Positions 8,917 through 19,325 of a DNA stretch of 64,000 bases are shown in pieces. This stretch comes from Aurantiochytrium sp. KH105 (taxonomy: Eukaryota > Sar > Bigyra > Thraustochytrida > Thraustochytriidae). The stretch lies in the NCBI GenBank assembly GCA_003116975.1, contig BGKB01000023.1:485151-549150 (forward strand). The letters are read 5' to 3'. A program made the position numbers and the translations under genes. The first letter of the stretch is position 1; each line of letters starts with the position of its first letter. The notes below the pieces were generated by a model that worked only from the letters and a program-made list of their open reading frames with translations, searched no databases and had not been told where the DNA came from.

Positions 8917-11900
8917 TCACATGACCTTGCGCGAATTGCGCCTCTTCTTCTTCTTGACAGACTTGTCGCCATTTCGCCTCTTCCGGCGGCGTTTCGGCGA
9001 TAGCTCATCCTCTTCAAGCCCCTGGCGGCGCTCTGCACGAGCAAGGAGATACCGCTGGCGGATCCGACGACGGATCCAAATGTATGTCCCGAACATACAA
9101 AGGAGGATGAAGCAGCCAAACACAATAAGCGTGATTGCATACTGCTCATACCAGTTGGGTCGATAGATGATGAGATGACAAGACTTGAAGAGACCCGTTT
9201 CGTAGTCTTTGATTCCCTCGTAACCCTCGATACATTGCAAGGTTCCCTCAATGTAACCAATCGGAGGATCCTTCCCCAATGGATGATGCCAGGGCTCTTC
9301 AGTCCACTCTCCGTTCTCGTCAAGGTACGCGCGCCGCTTACAGAAACACGTGCATGTATTGGGTGCACTGCAATTTCCTTGCGAGGCTAAGAAACCTTCG
9401 TACAAAAACCTTTTCGAATTCTGACACGGATCAAGTTCAAAGTCCTTGATTTTCTCCGGGTCAGTCGTTTGCAATTCGAGAATTGTTTGTACGTCAGCGC
9501 GAAGCTCACACACGGGCTCGCTACAGTCGACCCCGGTCCAGCCTTCCGGGCATGTGCAAGTGTCTGGGGCCGTGCACAGCCCACCATTCTCGCACCGATA
9601 GCATCCCTCACTCCCCGGAGAGACTTCTGAGCACGTTTCATCAAAGGTACCTTGAATACAAATTGGAATCTGACACGCTGTACCCGTGTAGCCCGTCTTG
9701 CCAGGCTTGATGTCCTCGTATAGCGCTGGAAGCTCAGAGTCCCAAGTGTCGCAAGTGCATGAGTCCTTTGCGGTGCACGTGCCGCCATTCAGGCAAGAGA
9801 CCACCGTATCATCGGGAAGCCGATGCCGACACAGAGGGGTCTTACAATTGTAGCCAGAGTATCCGTCTGAGCATGAGCACACGTCCGGAGATACACAGCT
9901 TCCCATATTATAGCACTGGTAAACGCCTTCTCCCACAGGGGCGTCTTGATTGCGGTACCATAGCGGAGTGGCGCTCAGTTCAACAGCGAGAGGCGCAGAG
10001 CTATTGAAAAGATATGCGCTGGCCTGGTTGCTCTGACGAATGTATCGACCCGAGTCATAGTCGCCCTGTTCCCACTCAAGCACGTTGCAGAGAAATCCCA
10101 CGAGACCTCCGTCCTCCATGTCATCCGAGAAACGCCCGCTGTCCGCACGGCAACCGGATTGGTAACTGCGACCATCGTTGCGCACAACCTCTCCATCGCC
10201 CGGAGACCATTCGGCGCGAAGAGGGCTCTGGTTCGGGTAATTTGTGCAGTATCGCTGTTTCTGCATACGACACAACCGATTCGACTCGTCAAGAAATTCC
10301 TCGGGGAGATCCCACAGGTCTTCATTGTAAGTGCGCATCTCTACACGATACACCTTGACGGGAGGAATGTCGTTTGACCATGTATACGGCTCGTACGGGG
10401 GGAGAGTCAAGTCGTCAAAGAGAACGTTATTGAACGGCTCGTCCCCGTAGAGGATGAGTCCATAGCCGCCCAACCGGAGGGTTCCGAGGTCGTCATTGGG
10501 AACAAAGGCCTCTGCTTGCGAGCAAATGGGCGTCGAACAGTCGTACCCAGTCCACCCTGTGAGCTGAGGGTCTCCGACATCATCCTGATAGAGTGGTCTG
10601 CCNTCTCCCACAGGGGCGTCTTGATTGCGGTACCATAGCGGAGTGGCGCTCAGTTCAACAGCGAGAGGCGCAGAGCTATTGAAAAGATATGCGCTGGCCT
10701 GGTTGCTCTGACGAATGTATCGACCCGAGTCATAGTCGCCCTGTTCCCACTCAAGCACGTTGCAGAGAAATCCCACGAGACCTCCGTCCTCCATGTCATC
10801 CGAGAAACGCCCGCTGTCCGCACGGCAACCGGATTGGTAACTGCGACCATCGTTGCGCACAACCTCTCCATCGCCCGGAGACCATTCGGCGCGAAGAGGG
10901 CTCTGGTTCGGGTAATTTGTGCAGTATCGCTGTTTCTGCATACGACACAACCGATTCGACTCGTCAAGAAATTCCTCGGGGAGATCCCACAGGTCTTCAT
11001 TGTAAGTGCGCATCTCTACACGATACACCTTGACGGGAGGAATGTCGTTTGACCATGTATACGGCTCGTACGGGGGGAGAGTCAAGTCGTCAAAGAGAAC
11101 GTTATTGAACGGCTCGTCCCCGTAGAGGATGAGTCCATAGCCGCCCAACCGGAGGGTTCCGAGGTCGTCATTGGGAACAAAGGCCTCTGCTTGCGAGCAA
11201 ATGGGCGTCGAACAGTCGTACCCAGTCCACCCTGTGAGCTGAGGGTCTCCGACATCATCCTGATAGAGTGGTCTGCCGCCATCGTGACGGTCGTCCCGCC
11301 AAAGGCTCTGCCATCTTGGGCACGTGCAAGTGTCAGGAGCGGTACAGAGACCGTTATTGTTGCACTCTTGTGCACACAAGGGCACCTCGCACTCGTTTCC
11401 TGTCCATCCTCGCTCGCAGGTGCACGTGTCGGGCATGGTGCAATTTCCGATGCCCTTGGAGAAGATTGGCTGCTCATTATTGTCCAAACCAAGATTCTCC
11501 GAGGAGGATCGCGAACATTTCTGACTGCAGACTGGAACTGTACAGTCGTCGCCCTCCCATATCGCGTCTTCGCCCTCGACCGTATCGCAACTACATGTTG
11601 CAGGGGCAACGCAGGTTCCATTGTTCTTGCAACCGCGGAAAACGTGGTCAATGCACTCATTACCATCCTTGATCCAGCGCCCAAAGGCCTCGACTCGCTT
11701 GTCTGATGTATAGTCAATGAAAGGCGAATACGAGGCAAAGGTATCGAGAACACGAGGACCTTGCGTGTCTTCGAGCGCGCTCCCGGCCCGAAGATCAGCA
11801 ACCTGCACAACCTTGGACGATTCCGCATCGCATGTACGAATGTACTCGACGGTGCATTTGCCCTTTTGCCAAGCTGTCTCACTGATGCGAGTCCAGTACC

Positions 11901-14900
11901 CTTTCCGAGTCCACCCAAGATTCGTATAGTTTCCCGCGGGCTCGGTGTGATAGTAGGTCGCGGGCCAACCCATGTCATCGTAGTAATATGGTCGCTCCGG
12001 CTCAAGCTGGTATCGATTCTCCGGGCTCCATTCATCAGCGTGATGGTCCATGTATCGCGAGTAAAAGTTTGGATGGTCATGCATGTACAAAGGGTTCTCC
12101 CATTCCGTAAAAGCGCGCATGGAACACTCGTAGAGACCCTGATAGCCAAAGGGAGCGGGAACTTGGGTCCCGTTTTCGAGCTCGACAACAACCTCGTGTG
12201 ATGAGAGCGTGAGCGGTGGCTCGTAGTACCCCTGCTCACAAATTGGGGTCCGGCAATCGAAGCCTTGCCATCCCGGAGCGCATCTGCAGGTATCCGGGGC
12301 TACGCAGCTACCACCATTTGCGCAAACATACTTGCCCTGGCCAACGGCAGCCCAGCGCACAAATGCAACCATGCGGTCAGAATCGGTCGCGCCAGGTGCT
12401 CGCCAATTGTAGAGTCTCGATTCGAAGTCGTTGGCGAGAGCATCATCGGGGCCTGGAACAAAGGCAGCATTCCAGCCATAAGGAGTGAAGGGCGTGAAGC
12501 GCCACAGCTCGGTGAGATCCTCGTTTGCGCTCTCCGTCTCGTACGGAAAGGGAGCACGGGCACGGGCTGTGCTTGCTGCGGAGTAATTGACTTCGATGCG
12601 GAAACAGCCGTTGGTGTCTGCCATTGTATCATCGCCATCAACCATGCCTGTGACTTGGCGCCAATAGCCATTTCGCGGAGGTGAGAGATCCTCCACGGTT
12701 CGCGCGCTTTGCAAACAGTCGAACTCGTTCGTCGAGTTGCACCACGTTTCCGTGTGCAAGAGGTCGCAAGGGACGTACTGGCGCCAGACGAGACCGCGGA
12801 TCTCGGCGTCGAAAGGGTCCGTGAACCGGCGAGCGGCATCTGCGATGCGTTGTGCCAAGCTTGGGGACTCCACGCCGCTGTCCGGGTCCTCTGCAACGAG
12901 AAAGCCTTGGTTGCAAACGGGCAAGGAGCAGTCATGACCGCTGTATTCGGGCGTGCAGCGGCACGTGTCCGGAGCAACACAAGTACCACCATTCATGCAG
13001 GTCTGCGTGCACACTGGTTGTCGACAATCGTCTCCGGTCCAATCTGATGGACATGTGCACGTATTAGGTGCAGTGCAATTGGCTCCATTGCCACAGGTCT
13101 GATCGCAAACAGGAGTTGTGCAGTTGGCATCCATCCATCCGCTCGCGCAGGCGCAAGTATCGGGAGCAGCACATTCGCCGCCGTGGTGGCAGGTTTGGAC
13201 GCAGAGCGCCTGGTCGCAGGCAGGCGCATTCGTGTACCCTGGGATACAGTCATAGGTATCTGGGGCGACGCAGATCTGGCGTTGGTTCGAGGGATTGCCC
13301 GTGCAAATGGGGGTGGTGCAATCATCGCCCTCCCAGCCAGACGCGCACTGGCACTGATCGTCGGCGATGCATTCACCTCCGTTTTCGCAGACCTTGGCAC
13401 AGGTGGCGGAGATGGCCCGAATGGCATGGTTTCCTGTGTCGGCAATGTAAAGCCAGTTCAGATCTCCTCGTTTCGTGAGGGATACATTGGCCGCGATGGC
13501 AACGCCTCGTGGCCGACGAAATTGCGACTCCATGGGGAGCTCGTACGAGCCAAGGGCAGCAGGGGCTCCGCAGGCGTCTTCGAGCGGAGCGGCGGGACGC
13601 CCTGCCACGGTGGCAACATGGACCTCTTTGATGGGATGGGCTTCAAGACGAAAATTGCGAGGCCAGCCTCCAACGCGGGCCTGAGCAGCTACACCGTTCG
13701 CTGTAGATCCAGAGAAGTCTGCCGTTCGGTCCGGAAGAAGAACGACGCGGATGAGTCCTGCCCCGAGACCGGCATGTACGGCAGCACGACAGATGCTTGA
13801 GTCGTCAGTGTACTCGTCGGGATCACCAAAGACTGCCGCAGAACTCGACGATTCGCAGGCAGATGGACAGGAAACGTAAATTGCAGTTCCTTGTGCACGG
13901 TCCTCGTCATTGGTGAAGTACTCTGCATCGGTGTCCTTGCGAGAGCCAAGTGTTTGGCCATTACTGCGAGACCCATCCAAACGAGGAGGAGATCCCTGGC
14001 AACGATGTACCGTGCGGCCTCGAAAGGCACGTTCGGCTTGCGTCCATCCCTCAAGCTTGAAGCCTTCGTTGCGCGTTTCCCAATTGTAATGAATGTTGCC
14101 CATGACATCCGAGGCCATGAGCATGAGTGCATCTTCTGGAGGTTCGTATGAGGCGCAACCCATGGGCCGTACGATATCATCGAGACGAGTGTCGCACGTG
14201 AGCGACTGCGCCACGAGACTGGCGGGTGTGACACGGCGGACGCGGCAAGACATGGTATCTGTCATGTAGACGCGACCAGTCAGCGTGTCCATGGTGACTC
14301 CAGCGGGCGCATTGAAGCTAGCCTCTGTGCCGGACCCGTCGGAGCGACCGCTCGTCACCGCCCCGAGCTGGCCAGCCACAGTGTGCACACTGTCTTGGTA
14401 GACCTCACCCTGAATGGTGGAAACTAAACCAATACGTGTGACCCTGCGTAAGCGGTTGCCATCAACAACGAGGATAGTTTGTTCGGGGCCAATGGCGACA
14501 TCGGACGGGAAGAAGAATTTGGCGTGGGTTGTGTTTCCGTCAGCTTGACCGGGGACGCCCTCAAGACAGGGCAACCTGCACGAGGGCGGCGGGGCTGGGC
14601 GAGCTCGCAGCGTGCCTGCAACTGTGGTAACATCTCCGTTGGGCATGACACGACGTACGAGGTGATTATGTGAGTCCGCAACAAAGAGAATGCCCTCATC
14701 GTCCACGGCAATGCCCGCAGGCGTATCAAAGCGCGCTTCTTTTGCGTCTCCGTCGGCGAACCCAGGGCTTGGCGGCTCGCCCTTGCGTCCTGCCAAGGTC
14801 TCCACCACAAGGTTTTCGAGTGCCTCGTCTTTGGTAAATACGATTTTGCGGATGCGATGGTTGTTGGCATCACTGACAAGAAGAGTCAGCTCCCCGATGC

Positions 14901-16017
14901 CGTTGCTGATAGGCGAGCCTGTGCGTGGGTCCGTCTTGACGCTCCAGTCATAGTAGAGTGCCACGCTCGTGGGTGCGTCAAAGGTTGCTTCGCTGAGAGC
15001 TGCGCCGTCTGTGGAGCCAGGAGTGCCCGGAATTCCAGCGAGCGTCGTGACCTCGCGAGTCGTCCCGTCGATGCGGCGGATGACGTGGTTGCCCGAGTCT
15101 GCAACATAGACGTTTCGGTCCTTGTCGATGGCGATACCAGTGGGCTCATTGAAGCGCGCATCAGCAGCGGGGCCATCTACGTGGCCCGCTTCGGCATCGC
15201 TCGCACCGGCGAGGAGCCAGGCCTCCCCTTGAGGTCGTTTGGCGAGGTCGCTTTCCGCAAGTATCCAAGCGTCAGTCTCGAGGCGCGCAGGCATGGGATC
15301 AGGATGTTGAGGTGCAAAGGTTACTTCCTCGGGACTTGCACTGACGCCGTAGCCCCAGCAGCGTGCTCTGCATGCGGAATAGTCGAGACTAGCATCTGCT
15401 GAGGAAGGCTTGACACAGGTGTCCGGGCTGAGCATGACGCATGCGTGAGATCCGCTGCCAAAATCATTGCGGTGCTGACCGCCGATAGCCCATGGGGTAT
15501 CCGAGACTGCTGGGATGTTGGGCAGGAGCTCATCCCACGGGACACCTTGAACCTGGAGTTCGCAGGTGCTTTGCAAATCACTGCCGCACGCGATGGACTC
15601 GCAGCGATGGCATGAAGAGAGCGCCCCTCGCGCGCGGCAGATATGGCCCATATTTTTGAGGTTACGGGCCACGCGACCCTTGATTTCCAGAGCATCTCCA
15701 TCGCGCTTGGCATAGGCGAAGGGCCAGTGGGGCTCTTGAACGCTTTCGCACCAGTGCTTTTCCGTCCAGCTTCTGTGCAGCCGCATGGTCAAGGTTGGTC
15801 TTGCCAGTGAGGCAATGAGCACCACTGCTGCGACCGCGCGGCCAAGAAGACCGAGTCGGGGTCTCCTCCTTCGTGGCCTCCAGTGGGCTGCAAATAGTGA
15901 ACAAGCATTCGTCCCTTTTTCCCGTAGCGCCCTTGAGCGGCCCTGCGCGCCGCTCGAGGTTAGACCTGTGGAGCGAAGACCTGGACGAGAGTGACGGGAG
16001 CCCTCCGGGCCGCGCAT
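8917..16017 (-). CDS. Giant single-pass membrane protein with NHL repeats and EGF modules
   Basis: The frame encodes 2366 residues as assembled, about 2141 if the duplicated block at 9929-11277 is an assembly fault. Order: basic N-terminus and a hydrophobic signal segment (about 55-77); a Cys-rich region; NHL-type propeller repeats from about 265 to 850 (for example FNEPTGIAIDKDRNVYVADS, and FDTPAGIAVDDEGILFVADS); then from about 870 many short EGF-like units of the form CxNGGxCxAxDxCxCxxGWxGxxC, some separated by longer Trp/Tyr-rich inserts; a transmembrane helix near 2290 (ITLIVFGCFILLCMFGTYIW); and a strongly basic cytoplasmic tail of about 50 residues. The order resembles a type I receptor or adhesion protein, with a teneurin-like domain vocabulary but no teneurin YD repeats. 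Ligand unknown. There is one undetermined base at 10603. The start is the only Met upstream of the signal segment. Confidence 0.82.
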   Translation of the reverse strand: MRGPEGSRHSRPGLRSTGLTSSGAQGRSRALREKGTNACSLFAAHWRPRRRRPRLGLLGRAVAAVVLIASLARPTLTMRLHRSWTEKHWCESVQEPHWPFAYAKRDGDALEIKGRVARNLKNMGHICRARGALSSCHRCESIACGSDLQSTCELQVQGVPWDELLPNIPAVSDTPWAIGGQHRNDFGSGSHACVMLSPDTCVKPSSADASLDYSACRARCWGYGVSASPEEVTFAPQHPDPMPARLETDAWILAESDLAKRPQGEAWLLAGASDAEAGHVDGPAADARFNEPTGIAIDKDRNVYVADSGNHVIRRIDGTTREVTTLAGIPGTPGSTDGAALSEATFDAPTSVALYYDWSVKTDPRTGSPISNGIGELTLLVSDANNHRIRKIVFTKDEALENLVVETLAGRKGEPPSPGFADGDAKEARFDTPAGIAVDDEGILFVADSHNHLVRRVMPNGDVTTVAGTLRARPAPPPSCRLPCLEGVPGQADGNTTHAKFFFPSDVAIGPEQTILVVDGNRLRRVTRIGLVSTIQGEVYQDSVHTVAGQLGAVTSGRSDGSGTEASFNAPAGVTMDTLTGRVYMTDTMSCRVRRVTPASLVAQSLTCDTRLDDIVRPMGCASYEPPEDALMLMASDVMGNIHYNWETRNEGFKLEGWTQAERAFRGRTVHRCQGSPPRLDGSRSNGQTLGSRKDTDAEYFTNDEDRAQGTAIYVSCPSACESSSSAAVFGDPDEYTDDSSICRAAVHAGLGAGLIRVVLLPDRTADFSGSTANGVAAQARVGGWPRNFRLEAHPIKEVHVATVAGRPAAPLEDACGAPAALGSYELPMESQFRRPRGVAIAANVSLTKRGDLNWLYIADTGNHAIRAISATCAKVCENGGECIADDQCQCASGWEGDDCTTPICTGNPSNQRQICVAPDTYDCIPGYTNAPACDQALCVQTCHHGGECAAPDTCACASGWMDANCTTPVCDQTCGNGANCTAPNTCTCPSDWTGDDCRQPVCTQTCMNGGTCVAPDTCRCTPEYSGHDCSLPVCNQGFLVAEDPDSGVESPSLAQRIADAARRFTDPFDAEIRGLVWRQYVPCDLLHTETWCNSTNEFDCLQSARTVEDLSPPRNGYWRQVTGMVDGDDTMADTNGCFRIEVNYSAASTARARAPFPYETESANEDLTELWRFTPFTPYGWNAAFVPGPDDALANDFESRLYNWRAPGATDSDRMVAFVRWAAVGQGKYVCANGGSCVAPDTCRCAPGWQGFDCRTPICEQGYYEPPLTLSSHEVVVELENGTQVPAPFGYQGLYECSMRAFTEWENPLYMHDHPNFYSRYMDHHADEWSPENRYQLEPERPYYYDDMGWPATYYHTEPAGNYTNLGWTRKGYWTRISETAWQKGKCTVEYIRTCDAESSKVVQVADLRAGSALEDTQGPRVLDTFASYSPFIDYTSDKRVEAFGRWIKDGNECIDHVFRGCKNNGTCVAPATCSCDTVEGEDAIWEGDDCTVPVCSQKCSRSSSENLGLDNNEQPIFSKGIGNCTMPDTCTCERGWTGNECEVPLCAQECNNNGLCTAPDTCTCPRWQSLWRDDRHDGGRPLYQDDVGDPQLTGWTGYDCSTPICSQAEAFVPNDDLGTLRLGGYGLILYGDEPFNNVLFDDLTLPPYEPYTWSNDIPPVKVYRVEMRTYNEDLWDLPEEFLDESNRLCRMQKQRYCTNYPNQSPLRAEWSPGDGEVVRNDGRSYQSGCRADSGRFSDDMEDGGLVGFLCNVLEWEQGDYDSGRYIRQSNQASAYLFNSSAPLAVELSATPLWYRNQDAPVGXGRPLYQDDVGDPQLTGWTGYDCSTPICSQAEAFVPNDDLGTLRLGGYGLILYGDEPFNNVLFDDLTLPPYEPYTWSNDIPPVKVYRVEMRTYNEDLWDLPEEFLDESNRLCRMQKQRYCTNYPNQSPLRAEWSPGDGEVVRNDGRSYQSGCRADSGRFSDDMEDGGLVGFLCNVLEWEQGDYDSGRYIRQSNQASAYLFNSSAPLAVELSATPLWYRNQDAPVGEGVYQCYNMGSCVSPDVCSCSDGYSGYNCKTPLCRHRLPDDTVVSCLNGGTCTAKDSCTCDTWDSELPALYEDIKPGKTGYTGTACQIPICIQGTFDETCSEVSPGSEGCYRCENGGLCTAPDTCTCPEGWTGVDCSEPVCELRADVQTILELQTTDPEKIKDFELDPCQNSKRFLYEGFLASQGNCSAPNTCTCFCKRRAYLDENGEWTEEPWHHPLGKDPPIGYIEGTLQCIEGYEGIKDYETGLFKSCHLIIYRPNWYEQYAITLIVFGCFILLCMFGTYIWIRRRIRQRYLLARAERRQGLEEDELSPKRRRKRRNGDKSVKKKKRRNSRKVM
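9929..10602. repeat. Exact 674-bp repeat, copy 1 (likely assembly duplication)
   Basis: Identical by eye to 10604-11277, separated by one N at 10603. It lies inside the NHL/EGF gene and keeps frame, since 674 plus 1 is divisible by three. Confidence 0.9.
10604..11277. repeat. Exact 674-bp repeat, copy 2 (likely assembly duplication)
   Basis: Second copy of the block starting at 9929. No difference was found at any position compared by eye. It probably represents overlapping contig ends joined by a one-N gap. Confidence 0.9.
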
Positions 16018-17840
16018 GGTTCCGTCGCTTCGCCCGGATGGTGATTTGTTGTGCGCCGCCAGGGCGGCCTGCCTCGAAGTTCTGCTCCTCGATCATCATC
16101 AACGTTCGAATCAACGCCGTTGCGCCAAAAAAGGGTTGCGGTCCCACTTTATTCTTCCGTCACTGTCCATACTGTCGTTTTACTCTTTACCACTGCATAT
16201 TTTCCCGGGTACAGAACCCTCTCCTCGTTGCGCTTATGCGAACCTCTGTCCTTTGACTCGGAGGAGGAACGTTTCATATTTCTCCGTCTCTCGTTCATCT
16301 GCGTAGTTGCTGTGTCTCGTATGTGGGGTGAAAGAAGCCAGTGGTATTCCACTCAAGACTCCCCATCTGCGGGGTTCACAACTCTCCCGCAACCTCCTCT
16401 GCGGCGCGTCCCTTGTTGTCCCCCGTGCGCGGAGGATCGCCACTGCGCGCGGTCCGGCTCCTCGCGCAGCCAGGCGAAGCGCGGACGTTGCTTTTTTCTT
16501 TTTTTCCTTCCCGCACAATGAATAGCCAGCCCTCTGTTTGGCCCTTTTGGCGCCGTTTGCGGCCCTTGCGGCGTCCGCTCTCTCTGCTGCGAGTCCTGCC
16601 TCCCTTGCCTGCGTGCTTGCCGAGCGAGCGAGATCGAGCGAGCGAGCGAGCGAGCGGCCGCGACTGCGCCCGCCCCTTCCCGCGTCCGCCGCCCGCGCTC
16701 TCCCTCTCCGCCTCTCTCTCTCGCCGCGCGGCGCGATCGCCGGCCGCCCGCGTCCGCTCGCCGGCCGCCCGCGTCCGCTCGCCGGAGCGAGGCCCGCAAA
16801 GGAGGAGGGAGGAGGGAGGGAGGGAGGGAGGGAGGGCGTGAGGGATCCGGCAGCAGCGGATCGCCTAGCTTAGGCAGCACGCTAGCTAGCTCGCTAGCTC
16901 GCCGGCCGCCGCTCGCTTCCGTGCCCGCCGCAGCTGCTGCTGCTGCATGCAGTTCCAGTTCCTCGCCGCGCCGCCGCAGGAGTCGCAGTCGCAGCGCAGC
17001 GCAGCGCGGCCGGCGAGCGGGCGGGCGGGCGGGCGAGCAGGGCAGGCGGGCAGGGCAGGCAGGCAGGCAGGCGGGCGGGCGGGCGGGCGGTCTCTGGCGC
17101 GACGGCCGCGGCCGAGACGGGCCAGCTGAGACAGGCGGGCGGGCGGGCGCGCGTGCCCCCCTCGGGATCCGAGTCTCCGGCCTCCTCGCTGCGGCCCTCC
17201 TCGCGTCGCTCGCAGCTCGGGGCTCTCGCGCTGTCGACCCGGGCTCGCGCCGCGCCGCGCCGACCCCCGTGCGGACCCAGCGCGCGCTGCCCTCGCGGCT
17301 CGAAGCGCGTCCGCGCTGCTGCAGGCGCGGCAGGCGTCGCAGCCGCAGACTGACCGAGCGAGGACTTACCGACTGACTCACTGACTGACTGACCGTCAGG
17401 CAGACAGACAGACAGACAGACAGACAGACAGGCAGGCTTGCAGAGGAAGGCAGCGAAGGCAGCGAAGGCAGAGCTGCAGTGCAGACCCCGCGCGGATCTC
17501 TCCCTCTCTCTGTCTCTCTCTCGTCTCTCCTTCGCAGTCGCTCGCAAGCGCCAGCTAGGTATACAGACAGCTAGCTAGCTAGCTAGCCGGGACCGACGGC
17601 GAGGCGGAGGAAAGAAAAGAAGAAAGGGAAAGAAAGGAAAGGAAAGGAGAAGAAAGAGGAAAGGAAAGGCAAAGAGAGAGGAAAAGAGGAAAAGAAAAGT
17701 CCTCTTCCCTTCCCTTCCGCTCGCCTTCCTTTCACAGGTGCTGCGAGACAGGACAGAGCGAGAAAAGCAAAGCGAGAAAACAAAGCAAAGAAAAACAAAG
17801 CAGACGCGCTACGGAGCAGAACTCGACGAGCGCGAGGACG
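16018..17840. promoter_or_regulatory. Divergent upstream region, very GC-rich and repeat-laden
   Basis: Between the NHL/EGF gene (minus) and the CCT gene (plus). It contains GGGA runs (about 16800-16838), GGCG/GGCA runs (about 17010-17095), an ACAG run (17398-17436), a GCTA run near 17570-17587 and purine-rich AAAGG/AAAGC runs just before the CCT start codon. Long open frames here are compositional. No gene supported. Confidence 0.45.
17398..17436. repeat. ACAG tetranucleotide microsatellite
   Basis: About eight clean copies of ACAG followed by GGCA variants, in the leader of the CCT-domain gene. Confidence 0.85.
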
Positions 17841-18761
17841 ATGCAGACCAAGAGGAAGCAGCAGGAGATGCTGGACGCGGCGGAACTGCTGCTCTCGGTC
17901 TCGCCCATGTTCAAGCCGCAGCAGCAGACGCGCGACCGCAGCTGGAGCCTGCAATCCCTGGAAACCCTCGTCGATGTGGCGGCGCGCGCCCCGCGGTTCT
18001 CCATTGGTCCCTCCGCGACTGCCGCCTCGGGCGCATCCGCCGACCCCTCGCGCTGGAAGGCGGCAAAGCCCGCGCGCGACACTCCTACGGGCCTCGCGCA
18101 CCACGGCCGCAGCCTCCTCCAGACCGCGCCGCACGCCTCGCAGGGATTCGCTGCCCTTGCCGCCCCTTCTGCCTCCGCCGCCGTCTCTGCCGGTACTATC
18201 AAAGGAACGCCGGCCGCCACGGCCGCCGCGTTCAAGTCCGGCAACAGAGCTCAGAAAAAGCAAAAGCTGCAAGCTTCAAATGTTAACGCCACCACCTTTG
18301 GCGCGTACTCTCGCGCCCCCGGCCCGGCCGCAGCAATGGTTTGCAGCAACCCTCATTGCGCCAGCAGCAAGAGAGCCTTTTGCAGCACCTGCAACGTCTG
18401 CAGCGGCGCCGCAGCCCGTCAAAGCCTTCTCGGCCACCAAGTGCCGATCAAAAAGCCACGCGCGAAGACGGCGAGCAAAGCCACCAAAAAGCACCACAAC
18501 CTCCCTGCGCGGCGGTGCCCGGACATTCTCCCGCTAGAAATGCACTCCATCTATTATCGGCAAGGCCGCACCGGCGTGTACACAGCGGCAGAGCGCAAGG
18601 CGATGATCGCCAAGTTCTTGCAAAAGCGCGAGAAGCGCGTATGGCATAAAAAGGTGCGCTATTCCTGCCGCCGAAATCTTGCCCACAAGCGCATTCGCGT
18701 CAAGGGACGCTTTGTAAAAACGGAAGAGCCTGCTGTCCTTGCTCCAGAGGAAAGCGTGTAG
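17841..18761 (+). CDS. CCT-domain (CONSTANS/TOC1-type) nuclear protein
   Basis: A 306-residue protein. Residues 249-293 form a full CCT motif: AAERKAMIAKFLQKREKR, then VRYSCRRNLAHKRIRVKGRF, matching the R-KF-KRxxRxxxKxIRYxxRKxxAxxRxRxKGRF pattern. In plants this domain binds DNA with NF-Y partners and carries the nuclear signal. Upstream, residues 168-187 hold a cysteine cluster (Cys168, 173, 181, 184, 187) that might bind zinc but does not fit the B-box spacing; the N-terminal half is Ala/Ser-rich and disordered. It is probably a transcriptional regulator; targets are unknown. The start codon follows a purine-rich leader and is the first ATG of the frame. The family call is sure. Confidence 0.85.
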   Translation: MQTKRKQQEMLDAAELLLSVSPMFKPQQQTRDRSWSLQSLETLVDVAARAPRFSIGPSATAASGASADPSRWKAAKPARDTPTGLAHHGRSLLQTAPHASQGFAALAAPSASAAVSAGTIKGTPAATAAAFKSGNRAQKKQKLQASNVNATTFGAYSRAPGPAAAMVCSNPHCASSKRAFCSTCNVCSGAAARQSLLGHQVPIKKPRAKTASKATKKHHNLPARRCPDILPLEMHSIYYRQGRTGVYTAAERKAMIAKFLQKREKRVWHKKVRYSCRRNLAHKRIRVKGRFVKTEEPAVLAPEESV

Positions 18762-19078
18762 CCAGATTGGTAGCCCATCCCTCCTGCTTCGAGTCTCGGC
18801 GCTGCGGCCGAGCTGTACAGCAATACGAAGCAAGACGGTGTAGATATCCACGTTGTTGCTTTGTCACTTCGCCGACAGACGCGCAATGNGCAATGCGACC
18901 AATTTGACAGTGTAGAGGATACATTGATTTCTTTCTTCTGTCGTTGTGAGGTTTCTTTGCTTGCTTACAACAGCAACACCACAAAAGAAATTCTTCCGCC
19001 CAACTGAGATCAGTCACACGATGAGCGTGACGTGAGAGAAGAAAGGATTGAACGATGCTGCTGGGGAAGACGGTGCTT

Positions 19079-19110
<32 letters not shown>

Positions 19111-19325
19111 GACGCGCGCGCTCGTCCATTTTTTTCTCTCTCTCTCTCTCTCTGTTCTTCTTTCCTGCTCTTCGTGGGTGACCTTGGCTGACCGGTGACA
19201 CATCGTTCAATATATTCTATCCGTCGATCAAGCAAACGGGCAAGCAGTCAGCCAATCAAGCAATCAATAAGTCGATCAAGTTATCGAGAACGAAATCAAT
19301 CAACCAATTCAATCATCAATTCTAT
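18762..19325. other. Intergenic, convergent; contains contig join and microsatellites
   Basis: There is a single N at 18889 flanked by a short shared GCAATG, which looks like a contig join. It also contains a CAG run (about 19077-19108), a CT run (about 19134-19155), and an ATCAA-rich degenerate repeat at 19230-19320. No gene supported. Confidence 0.5.

Noticed and set aside
9975-12992. Many open frames inside the giant NHL/EGF gene, both strands
   Set aside because: They are shadow frames, several of them appearing twice because of the 674-bp duplication; only the long minus-strand frame has domain content.
16353-17381. 342-residue minus-strand frame in the NHL/EGF-CCT interval
   Set aside because: Arg/Ala/Pro low-complexity translation of microsatellite-rich DNA, no homologous pattern.
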